DNA from: an uncultured Prevotellaceae bacterium
Lineage (GTDB): Bacteria > Bacteroidota > Bacteroidia > Bacteroidales > Bacteroidaceae
Assembly: GCA_900321965.1 (NCBI GenBank)
Contig: ONYA01000025.1
Location: 1 to 48,185, forward strand
Reading direction: 5' to 3'
DNA: 48,185 bases
Positions 33,629 through 40,856 of the stretch are shown here, piece after piece. Both the position numbers and the translations under genes were made by a program. Under the pieces are notes generated by a model. It did no database searches and was not told the origin of the DNA. It saw only the letters and a list, made by a program, of their open reading frames with translations. Positions within the stretch are counted from its first letter, which is position 1. Each line of letters begins with the position of its first letter.

Positions 33629-34205
33629 CAAAGTTCTCATGCTCCACGCCGTTGCGGCGCTCAAGCCAAACCTTATATTGTTCCAACGAGCTGAGGGTCG
33701 ATTGAGAAAACGTAGAAATGCCCTGAACGACAAGTGCTTCACCTGAAGGCCGCTTACCTGTTGCAATAGCAAAGGGAGAATACACCTTTGCGGGGAATTC
33801 TGTTGCTTCTACACCGTTCAGTACCATTTTGTACTTACAAGTGACCTTCGTTCCTACAGGAGCCGCGAACTTGACCGTGCGGATAATACACTTGGTGGCG
33901 TCGACAGTAAAGCCGCCCATAAGCTGAAGAAGTTGCAGCCCCTCCTTGGAATAGGTAGTTAGGGCATCAGAACTCTCACCGTTCCTCACCGTAAAATTCT
34001 TCATCGATCCCTGGCCGTCATTATAAGTAACCTCCAAGTTGGCATTCTGAGCAATCGCATTTGGAAGTACTGCAACGATACACACTTCTCCATTGCCGCT
34101 GGCGGTCTGGGGGTCATCATCATCATCGCCACAGGCTGCCAAAGCCGTCAGCGTGAAACAACAGGCGACAAAAACGCCTAAGAGCCATACAAAATTCTTT
34201 TTCAT
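33615..34205 (-). CDS. small secreted lipoprotein, unknown function
   Basis: 196 aa from ATG 34205 (MKKNFVWLLGVFVACCFTLT). Lipobox TALAAC is followed by GDDDDDPQ, an acidic surface-export signal. The mature part is beta-rich: EVCIVAVLPNAIAQNANLEV, GSMKNFTVRN, CIIRTVKFAAPVGTKVTCKY and FPAKVYSPFAIATG. It ends VWLERRNGVEHENFVTVE. There is no recognisable domain; a single immunoglobulin-like or adhesin fold is plausible. The promoter consists of CTTG (complement of 34263-34266), N20, TAACTTTG (complement of 34235-34242). It is probably monocistronic. Confidence 0.75.
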   Translation of the reverse strand: MKKNFVWLLGVFVACCFTLTALAACGDDDDDPQTASGNGEVCIVAVLPNAIAQNANLEVTYNDGQGSMKNFTVRNGESSDALTTYSKEGLQLLQLMGGFTVDATKCIIRTVKFAAPVGTKVTCKYKMVLNGVEATEFPAKVYSPFAIATGKRPSGEALVVQGISTFSQSTLSSLEQYKVWLERRNGVEHENFVTVE

Positions 34206-34234
34206 AAATTTCTTTGTTTTAGGTTTACTGCGGG

Positions 34235-34266
34235 CAAAGTTATGAAAAAAGAATGAACTATGCAAG
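34235..34266 (-). promoter_or_regulatory. promoter of the small lipoprotein gene
   Basis: The complement reads CTTG, 20-bp spacer, TAACTTTG, ending 30 bases before the ATG at 34205. It lies inside the 87-bp gap downstream of the GH25 gene. Confidence 0.6.
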
Positions 34267-34292
34267 CAAAAACAGAAAAAAATATTTGCAAC

Positions 34293-35189
34293 CTACTGAT
34301 AGGCCTTCTCACCGATTGTTTCCATCGACCCAATTGTCATCTGGCGAAGGTCGTAATAGGAGCCGTTATAGATATTGAAATCGACGTGACCCTTGATACC
34401 TGGCAGCTTGCCGACATCCGTATGCTGCCAGAACTTCCAACGCCCTTTGTACTCGACACTGTCCACATAGTAGTGGGCTATCCAGTAGGGATATTGGTCG
34501 AAAATGGTGTCGTTCAGGTAGCGCGTCTTAAATTTATAATAGGTGTAGATGATGGGCTTGACGTTGTAGTGCTTCTCGACAATGTCCAGCCACTGCAGCA
34601 CCGACGCCTTGAACTCGTCATCGGTCTGGTCCTTGGGTTTGTGCTCCACGTCGAGCACGGGTGGCAGGTCGCCGTTCTCCAACTTCACCTGACTGAGGAA
34701 GTGCTGTGCCTGACGGTCGGCAGGCGAGTGAACGCTGTAGAAATGGTAGGCACCACGGGTGAACCCATACTCACGGGCCTGGTGGAAATTCTCACGGAAA
34801 TTCTCGTCGGTCTGCGTAGAGCCTTCGGTGGCCTTGATCATCACGAAACGGATGGGACAGCGGTTAATCATACCTTCGTCTTTCAGCTTGTCCCAGTCAA
34901 TATGTCCCTGATGGTGCGAGATGTCAATACCGTGAATCTCGTAGCCTTCAGGATAGCTGACATCGCCGTAGAGAGCACGCCAGCGGAAGCCAAAGGGACC
35001 GACGAAAATATAATAGAAAAACCAGATGTAGACAGCCACGACAGCAGCTCCACCAAGCCAATATGCCCAACCAGGCAGATGACGTAGAAATCGGATAAAA
35101 ATATTCGGTTTTCTACGTCCTTGCGGGCCATGATACGTATGAGTCGAACCAATGCCTTTTCGGTGAACTGCGCGGCGCTTTGATGCCAT
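34293..35189 (-). CDS. membrane-anchored GH25 family lysozyme
   Basis: 298 aa from ATG 35189 (MASKRRAVHRKG). A basic N-terminus is followed by one membrane segment (WAYWLGGAAVVAVYIWFFYYIF), leaving the enzyme in the periplasm. GH25 muramidase motifs: GIDISHHQGHIDWDKL (catalytic Asp region), FVMIKATEGS, GFTRGAYHFYSVHSPADRQA, LPPVLDVEH (catalytic Glu), IIYTYYKFKTRYL and KFWQHTDVGKLPGIKGHVDF. It cleaves the MurNAc-GlcNAc backbone of peptidoglycan. An upstream in-frame extension to 35231 falls in repeat DNA and is not used. A structured inverted repeat separates it from the PFP gene upstream. Confidence 0.92.
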   Translation of the reverse strand: MASKRRAVHRKGIGSTHTYHGPQGRRKPNIFIRFLRHLPGWAYWLGGAAVVAVYIWFFYYIFVGPFGFRWRALYGDVSYPEGYEIHGIDISHHQGHIDWDKLKDEGMINRCPIRFVMIKATEGSTQTDENFRENFHQAREYGFTRGAYHFYSVHSPADRQAQHFLSQVKLENGDLPPVLDVEHKPKDQTDDEFKASVLQWLDIVEKHYNVKPIIYTYYKFKTRYLNDTIFDQYPYWIAHYYVDSVEYKGRWKFWQHTDVGKLPGIKGHVDFNIYNGSYYDLRQMTIGSMETIGEKAYQ

Positions 35190-35201
35190 AAAATCAAAAT
35201 A

Positions 35202-35268
35202 GCACGGATTACACGGATTAACACGGTTCAAATACCGTGTCTCTCAATATGAGCCGTGTAATCCGTGC
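35202..35268. repeat. inverted repeat with short-repeat arms between PFP and GH25 genes
   Basis: GCACGGATTACACGG (35202-35216) and its exact complement (35254-35268) are the outer arms; ACACGGT/ACCGTGT (35221-35227 with 35234-35240) form an inner hairpin. The left side consists of two CACGGATTA 9-mers and a degenerate third. It may end PFP transcripts, but there is no T-run, so it is better viewed as a repeat element. Confidence 0.8.
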
Positions 35269-35285
35269 CTATAAATAATCAGCTT

Positions 35286-36923
35286 TTACTTGGCTTGTTC
35301 AAGAGCAAGCGTCCTAGTAGGCTGGTCACAGACCTCAGCGGGTCCCCAGTACTGGATAGGACCAGGATATACATAAGCCGTCTCACGAGCCCAGCGGTCG
35401 CGCTCTTTAGCGAAAGCCTTGAAGGGAGCACCGTCGAGTTCAACGAGAGCCTTGCGGATAACAGGTTTCATCTCACCAGCACGCTTCTCCATATTCATCA
35501 TCATCGTGATGGGAACACCACCGGCAATCCACTGGTCAGCAGGAGCTGTCGTGTTCTTCACAATAGCCATATAGCCGGTCTTGCCGTTAGCGATGAGCTG
35601 GGCTGCACTGGTACCAAGGGCGTAGCAGTAGTCGGCGTCGAAGTTTGAAGGAGCCGCGCAACGGCCCTCATAGCCGAAGAAGTGGTGCTGCGTGCCGAAC
35701 TTACCAACATACTTGCCTTCCTTCTTCATGCGCTCAAGCTTCTGGGCAACCATAGTAGAGAGCAGCTTCTCGGTCTCGATGAGTGACACCTGTACGTTTC
35801 CATGAGGATCACGGTCGAGAGCCAGCTGACGAGCTACACCCGTAGGCAGGCTATTGAACACAGCGAGATTCTCCTCTGTCAGGTGAGCTTTTACGAAGTC
35901 GATAGACTCATGACGATCAAGACTCTTTGCTTCAGGCAAGGCAAGCACGTCGTTGAGCTGAGCAATAAGCTTCTTGATAGCAGGGATAAACTCAATGACA
36001 CCCTCGGGGATGATGACAGTACCGAAGTTGTTGCCATCAGCAGCACGGACAGCTACAGCATTTGCAATATACTCGACGATATCGTCAAGGCTCATGCCCT
36101 TTGCCTCAACTTCCTCACTGACGAGACAGATATTGGGCTGGGTCTGCAGAGCACACTCCAGAGCGATGTGTGAAGCCGAACGACCCATCACCTTAATGAA
36201 GTGCCAGTACTTGCGGGCTGAGTTACAGTCACGCTCGATGTTGCCAATAAGTTCAGAGTAAGTCTTACAAGCAGTATCGAAACCAAATGAAGTCTCAATC
36301 TGATCATTCTTCAGGTCGCCGTCGATAGTCTTAGGACAGCCGATAACCTGCACGCCATAGTTCTTGGCAGCATAATACTCAGCCAGCACACAGGCGTTGG
36401 TATTCGAGTCGTCGCCACCAATGATGACGATAGCCTTGATATCGAGCTCGCGGATAATCTCCAGACCCTTTTCAAACTGCTCTACCTTCTCAAGCTTCGT
36501 ACGGCCAGAGCCAATCATATCGAATCCACCAGTGTTGCGGTACTCGTCGATAATGTCCGACGTCAGCTCCATATACTTATGGTCAACCAGACCACCAGGA
36601 CCGAGGATGAAACCAAACAGGCGGTTCTCGGGATTCAGCTTCTTAATCTGGTCGAACAGACCTGTGATGACGTTATGACCACCAGGAGCCTGACCACCCG
36701 AAAGGATGATACCCACGTTCATCTTAGTGGTGTTGGCCTCAGTAGCAGGCTCAAACTCCACGATGGGCATTCCGTACGTGTTGGGGAACAACTTCTTGAT
36801 TTCCTCCTGATCGGCAACGCTCTGCGTAGCCTTACCTTCTTTCACCTTGACAGCTCCCTGCAGCGCTTTCGGCAACTTGGGCTGATAGGCGGCTCTTGCA
36901 ATCTGCAATGCACTCTTTTCCAT
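35286..36923 (-). CDS. pfp: diphosphate-fructose-6-phosphate 1-phosphotransferase (PPi-PFK, long form)
   Basis: 545 aa from ATG 36923 ([20 protein letters not shown]). It phosphorylates fructose 6-phosphate reversibly with pyrophosphate in glycolysis. The motif [13 protein letters not shown] has Asp at the position that excludes ATP, and [10 protein letters not shown] carries the PPi-type Lys. [14 protein letters not shown] and the C-terminal [16 protein letters not shown] fit the long plant-like/Bacteroidetes form. A -7 box (complement of CAAAAATA, 36968-36975) lies 44 bases upstream. It is divergent from a small conserved gene. Use of PPi gives Bacteroidales an energy-saving glycolysis. Confidence 0.95.
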   Translation of the reverse strand: MEKSALQIARAAYQPKLPKALQGAVKVKEGKATQSVADQEEIKKLFPNTYGMPIVEFEPATEANTTKMNVGIILSGGQAPGGHNVITGLFDQIKKLNPENRLFGFILGPGGLVDHKYMELTSDIIDEYRNTGGFDMIGSGRTKLEKVEQFEKGLEIIRELDIKAIVIIGGDDSNTNACVLAEYYAAKNYGVQVIGCPKTIDGDLKNDQIETSFGFDTACKTYSELIGNIERDCNSARKYWHFIKVMGRSASHIALECALQTQPNICLVSEEVEAKGMSLDDIVEYIANAVAVRAADGNNFGTVIIPEGVIEFIPAIKKLIAQLNDVLALPEAKSLDRHESIDFVKAHLTEENLAVFNSLPTGVARQLALDRDPHGNVQVSLIETEKLLSTMVAQKLERMKKEGKYVGKFGTQHHFFGYEGRCAAPSNFDADYCYALGTSAAQLIANGKTGYMAIVKNTTAPADQWIAGGVPITMMMNMEKRAGEMKPVIRKALVELDGAPFKAFAKERDRWARETAYVYPGPIQYWGPAEVCDQPTRTLALEQAK

Positions 36924-37036
36924 AATATAAATACTTCTATTTTTTTGAATAATGAAAATTCGACGTGCAAAAATACTCATTTCTGACGAGAAACAGAAAG
37001 AAAAATTGCTTTTTATGTTTTTTTTTGAAGAAACTC

Positions 37037-37067
37037 CTTGTTATTTGAAGAAAAATAGTTATCTTTG
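37037..37067 (+). promoter_or_regulatory. promoter of the small conserved gene at 37098
   Basis: CTTG (37037-37040), N19, TATCTTTG (37060-37067), 30 bases before the ATG. The preceding 174-bp gap to the PFP gene otherwise holds only AT-rich DNA with a repeated TTTGAAGAAA-like string. Confidence 0.6.
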
Positions 37068-37097
37068 TAAACTGTAAATGACAAAATCACGAATATT

Positions 37098-37367
37098 ATG
37101 GCGAACAAAAGAACACTGAAACATGCAATTAACCTCATCTGCGCAGAATTATTTGCTGAAGCCGTAGCCGCATCTCTTTATGGCAATGAAAAGAATCAGG
37201 AAAATGCCGACGCCGTACTTCACAGTATCATCCGTTTAGAGAGCAACTACATCAGCCGAATTTCACACGTAGAGCCAGGTATGAAAGCCAGTAGATATTT
37301 CAAGGACTTGCGTGAGAACTTCACCAAGGAGGCTGATGAGATAATCGACAACATCAACAACCTGTAG
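37098..37367 (+). CDS. small conserved alpha-helical protein, unknown function
   Basis: 89 aa, no signal peptide. Fully helical with regular charge pattern: KHAINLICAELFAEAVAASL, ADAVLHSIIRLESNYISRIS, KASRYFKDLRENFTKEADEI. I recognise it only as a short conserved Bacteroidales protein type with no assigned role. It has its own promoter and is followed 7 bases later by the PlsC-like gene, so it probably heads an operon (small protein, acyltransferase, amidase-like protein). Confidence 0.75.
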   Translation: MANKRTLKHAINLICAELFAEAVAASLYGNEKNQENADAVLHSIIRLESNYISRISHVEPGMKASRYFKDLRENFTKEADEIIDNINNL

Positions 37368-37374
37368 AGCGGAT

Positions 37375-37875
37375 ATGATGTGGAAAAGATTCTGTAACTG
37401 GCTTTTGTATAAACACTGGGGGTGGACGGTTGACGTAACAGAAGACCACCCCGAGAAGTTTATCATTTGTCTGGCTCCACACACCAGTAACTGGGACTTC
37501 GTGTTGGGGCAGCTGTATATTGGTGCAAAGGGTATGAAGAGCAATTTCCTGATGAAAAATCGGCAGAAGCATACCAGTATGACTGACTCTATGGCCGAAA
37601 CGGCTCGTCAGGCAAAGGGATTCCACCTCTGTATCACCCCAGAGGGAACCCGTTCGCCCAATCCTGATTGGAAGAAAGGCTTCTATTTCATTGCCCTGAA
37701 AGCCGAACTTCCCATTCTGCTCTACGGCGTTGACTATGAACGCCGCCACATCCAGTGCACCAAGACCATTATCCCCAATGGCGACCTGGAAGGACAGATG
37801 CGCGAGATAAAACTCTACTATAAGGATTTCAAGGGCAAATATCCAGAAAACTTCACCATAGGAGACGTATCATGA
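37375..37875 (+). CDS. PlsC-like lysophospholipid acyltransferase, internally shortened
   Basis: 166 aa. The catalytic HX4D motif is present (LAPHTSNWDFVLG), as is the substrate motif TPEGTRSPNPDWKKGFYFIA, then LKAELPILLYGVDYERR. The usual segment between FLMK and the RSRKTS-like motif, about 20 residues containing W-F-F-P and GGIPV, is missing: the chain reads NFLMKNRQKHTSMTDSM directly. This looks like an in-frame deletion of acyltransferase block II. The protein may be inactive, altered in specificity, or still functional. ATG 37375 follows the upstream stop by 7 bases, and the stop overlaps the next ATG by 4 bases (ATGA at 37872). Confidence 0.85.
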   Translation: MMWKRFCNWLLYKHWGWTVDVTEDHPEKFIICLAPHTSNWDFVLGQLYIGAKGMKSNFLMKNRQKHTSMTDSMAETARQAKGFHLCITPEGTRSPNPDWKKGFYFIALKAELPILLYGVDYERRHIQCTKTIIPNGDLEGQMREIKLYYKDFKGKYPENFTIGDVS

Positions 37876-40457
37876 GAATACTTTATACCTTGATAGTCTT
37901 GATGGCCATTGCCACACCATCCCTTGCACAATCATGGGGAAACATCGATTACGACGGAGAACCGTGGGTAGAGAATGTTTCCAAGCCATACAAAATCACG
38001 AAAGGACTGACAGGGCGGCACCTGACCGTCTGGGCCAGTCATGGCAACTACTATGACGCGACGTCTAACAGTTGGCGCTGGCAGCGTCCCACACTCTTCG
38101 GCACCAACGAGGACTTGTTTACACAGACCATCGTCGTACCCTATCTCATACCCATGCTTGAACGTGCAGGAGCAGTCGTTTTCACACCACGTGAACGCGA
38201 CTGGCAGCGCCATGAGGTGATTGTTGATAACGACGACCACCACAGCCTCATCAGCTATCACGAGACAGGTTTCCGACAACCTTGGCAAGATACAGGCATA
38301 CCAGGTTTCGCCCTGCACAGCGGTCACTACAGGGACGGCGAGAACCCATTTGAAGCGGGTACTGCCCGATGGGCAGAAACGACAACCAGCAAATCTAAAT
38401 ACAGTATGGTAAGCTACCAGCCCTCTATACCGGAGGCTGGACACTATGCCGTCTATGTCAGCTACCAGACGGTAGAGGGTAGCACTGACGACGCGCACTA
38501 TACCGTCTGGCACAAAGGAGAACGGACGGAATTCCACGTCAACCAGCAGATGGGTGGTTCGACGTGGGTCTATTTAGGGACATTCGACTTCGATGCCGGA
38601 TGTAACGAGTGGAACTGCGTGACGCTGACCAACCAAAGCCACAAGCGAGGCACTATCGTCACAGCCGATGCAGTACGCTTCGGTGGCGGTATGGGCAACA
38701 TCGAGCGCGGAGGCTCTGTCAGCGGTCTGCCACGTTGTCTGGAGGGCGCACGCTACTATTGCCAATGGGCAGGTATGCCCTACAGCATCTACAGCACCCG
38801 TAACGGTCAGAACGACTATGCTGACGACATCAACGTACGCTCGTTGACGGAGAATTTTCTGGCTGGCGGTTCCTGCTATGTTCCCAGCACCCAGGGACGC
38901 GGCGTACCTATCGAACTGTCGTTAGCCATCCATAGTGACGCTGGTTTCCACCGCGACGGCAATTCCGTCTACGGAGCACTCACCATCCACACAACCGACA
39001 AGGACGGCAAGACCGTTTTCAACAACGGCTTGTCACGCTCGCTGTCACGCAATCTGGCCTCCGACCTGCTCAGCAATGCCAATAACGACATCAGTGCGCG
39101 GTTCGGTATCAGTTGGCCTGAGCGCGAGGTACGCGATCGTAACTACTCTGAAACCCGTCTGCCGGAGGTGCCCAGCGCCATCTTCGAGACGATGTCGCAC
39201 CAGAGTTTCCCAGACATGAAATACGGTCAGGACCCAGAATTCAAGTTTACCTTAGCACGTTCCATCTACAAGACGGTGCTGCGCTATATCAGCAGGGCAC
39301 ACGATGTCGACTACACGATTGCTCCGTTGGCTCCCACCCAACTGAAGGTGGAGTTCGTGAATCGCAAGAAGGGCGAGGTACGCCTGTCGTGGCAGCCCAC
39401 AAACGACCCGCAAGAGCCAACGGCACGCTCTGCCGGCTATGTTGTCTATACGGCTACGGGTAGCAGCGGCTTCAATAACGGCCAATATGTCAGCACCAAC
39501 GACTATACACTGCGCTTAGAGCCAGGAACTCTCTACTCTTTCCGAGTTTCGGCTGTCAACAAGGGCGGCGAGAGTTTCCCCACGGAAGTGGTATCGGCAC
39601 TATTCAACCACAAGAACAGCAAGACCGTGCTCATCGTGAACGGTTTCCACCGCCTGTCAGCGCCGGCCATGATTGACACACCGCTACAGCAAGGTTTCCT
39701 GCTCGACAGCGACATGGGTGTCAGCTATGGACGCACGGCAGGTTGGACGGGATGTCAGACCAACTTCAGCAAGGAGAAGATAGGGATTGAGGATTCCACT
39801 GGACTGGGTTATGGCAGCATGGAGATGGCAGGACGCTTCATTGCCGGCAATGACTTCAACTACATACGCACACATGCAGAGGCTGTCCGTCTGGCAGGCT
39901 ATTATAATGTCATCAGCTGTTCAGCAGACGCCCTGACCACCATCAATGCTAATGACTGTGATGCCGTAGACCTGATCTTAGGCTTGGAGTGCAACGACGG
40001 ACATAGTCTCGTTCCATACAAAACCTTTACCGACGATATCAAGTCGTGGCTGTCTATCTTCGCACAACAAGGCGGCAAGGGATTACTGGTCAGCGGTGCC
40101 TACGTAGGTAGCGACATGACCAGCGAAGCTGAACGGCAGTTTCTGTCCGACGTACTGAAATGCCGTTATGCTGGCAAGGACGAGAGCCAAAGCGAGAATG
40201 TCGACGGTATGGGCACTACCTTGAGTTTCTACCGCCACCTGAATGAGCAGCACTACGCTGCCCAGCACCCTGACATCCTGCAAGCAGAAGAAGGTGCCAT
40301 TGTCCCCTTAGCGTATGCCGACAACTACGGTGCTGCTGTTGCCTACGGTGGTACCGACTATCACGCCTTCACTATGGGATTCCCCTTCGAATGCATCAAG
40401 TCGAAAGACATTCAGGCCTCTATGATGAAAGGTATACTTTACTATTTAATCAAATAA
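37872..40457 (+). CDS. secreted N-acetylmuramoyl-L-alanine amidase-like / golvesin-like / FnIII protein (xanthan lyase-type)
   Basis: 861 aa with signal peptide MRILYTLIVLMAIATPSLAQ. Order of parts: amidase-like N-terminal half (LTVWASHGNYYD, VVPYLIPMLERAGAVVFTPR), interrupted by a golvesin/xanthan-lyase-like beta domain (about 135-270: YAVYVSYQTVEG, WVYLGTFDFDAG, ADAVRFGGG). The amidase part resumes (LSLAIHSDAGFHRD; SAIFETMSHQSFPDMKYGQD, with the expected His and Glu). A fibronectin III domain follows (RLSWQPTNDP; YSFRVSAVNKGGESF) and a C-terminal alpha/beta domain (LIVNGFHRLSAPAMID to KGLLVSGAYVGSD). In Bacteroidales such proteins are often labelled xanthan lyase; peptidoglycan amide cleavage is the better-supported activity. 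Translationally coupled to the acyltransferase. Confidence 0.82.
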   Translation: MRILYTLIVLMAIATPSLAQSWGNIDYDGEPWVENVSKPYKITKGLTGRHLTVWASHGNYYDATSNSWRWQRPTLFGTNEDLFTQTIVVPYLIPMLERAGAVVFTPRERDWQRHEVIVDNDDHHSLISYHETGFRQPWQDTGIPGFALHSGHYRDGENPFEAGTARWAETTTSKSKYSMVSYQPSIPEAGHYAVYVSYQTVEGSTDDAHYTVWHKGERTEFHVNQQMGGSTWVYLGTFDFDAGCNEWNCVTLTNQSHKRGTIVTADAVRFGGGMGNIERGGSVSGLPRCLEGARYYCQWAGMPYSIYSTRNGQNDYADDINVRSLTENFLAGGSCYVPSTQGRGVPIELSLAIHSDAGFHRDGNSVYGALTIHTTDKDGKTVFNNGLSRSLSRNLASDLLSNANNDISARFGISWPEREVRDRNYSETRLPEVPSAIFETMSHQSFPDMKYGQDPEFKFTLARSIYKTVLRYISRAHDVDYTIAPLAPTQLKVEFVNRKKGEVRLSWQPTNDPQEPTARSAGYVVYTATGSSGFNNGQYVSTNDYTLRLEPGTLYSFRVSAVNKGGESFPTEVVSALFNHKNSKTVLIVNGFHRLSAPAMIDTPLQQGFLLDSDMGVSYGRTAGWTGCQTNFSKEKIGIEDSTGLGYGSMEMAGRFIAGNDFNYIRTHAEAVRLAGYYNVISCSADALTTINANDCDAVDLILGLECNDGHSLVPYKTFTDDIKSWLSIFAQQGGKGLLVSGAYVGSDMTSEAERQFLSDVLKCRYAGKDESQSENVDGMGTTLSFYRHLNEQHYAAQHPDILQAEEGAIVPLAYADNYGAAVAYGGTDYHAFTMGFPFECIKSKDIQASMMKGILYYLIK

Positions 40458-40475
40458 TTAAAAACCACTATTGTT

Positions 40476-40823
40476 ATGACAAAAATCCAAGCTAACTCTT
40501 CTGGTACCAGAAGTATTGACATTAACGACGAGCACCTGCAGACCATTGAAGATTACCAGTTGCTTCGCGACCTCATCGACTCAAACGGCTATGTCGATGA
40601 GGACGTCCTTAACAAGCTGAAACTGAATATCCGTTCCATGCTTGAGTCGGAAGCCGGCAAGGACAAACGATTGCTCGACCTCTGTCTGGATGTTATTTAT
40701 CATCCCAACATGAAAGCCTACGGGCTGCAACAGTTAGTGCTGCTCTACATCAACTGGAAGGATCGCGGCAACGACAATCTCGGCATGACCACACGCGCCT
40801 TTCAGGGAACACCTTTTAATTAA
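40476..40823 (+). CDS. small conserved helical protein, unknown function
   Basis: 115 aa, no signal peptide. A Ser/Thr-rich start (MTKIQANSSGTRSIDIND) precedes helices (TIEDYQLLRDLIDSNGYV, EDVLNKLKLNIRSMLESEAG, LLDLCLDVIYHPNMKAYGLQ). I do not recognise the family. It lies 18 bases after the amidase-like gene and 17 before ygiQ on the same strand, so it is probably in the same operon. Confidence 0.7.
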   Translation: MTKIQANSSGTRSIDINDEHLQTIEDYQLLRDLIDSNGYVDEDVLNKLKLNIRSMLESEAGKDKRLLDLCLDVIYHPNMKAYGLQQLVLLYINWKDRGNDNLGMTTRAFQGTPFN

Positions 40824-40825
40824 TA

Positions 40826-40856
40826 ATTGAAAATTGATAATTGAAAATTGATAATT
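40826..40856. repeat. heptamer array spanning the ygiQ start codon
   Basis: Alternating ATTGAAA and ATTGATA units. The first 24 bp (40826-40849) are identical to the complement of 48162-48185, directly upstream of the M15 gene. The TTG start of ygiQ at 40841 lies inside the array. Confidence 0.85.
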
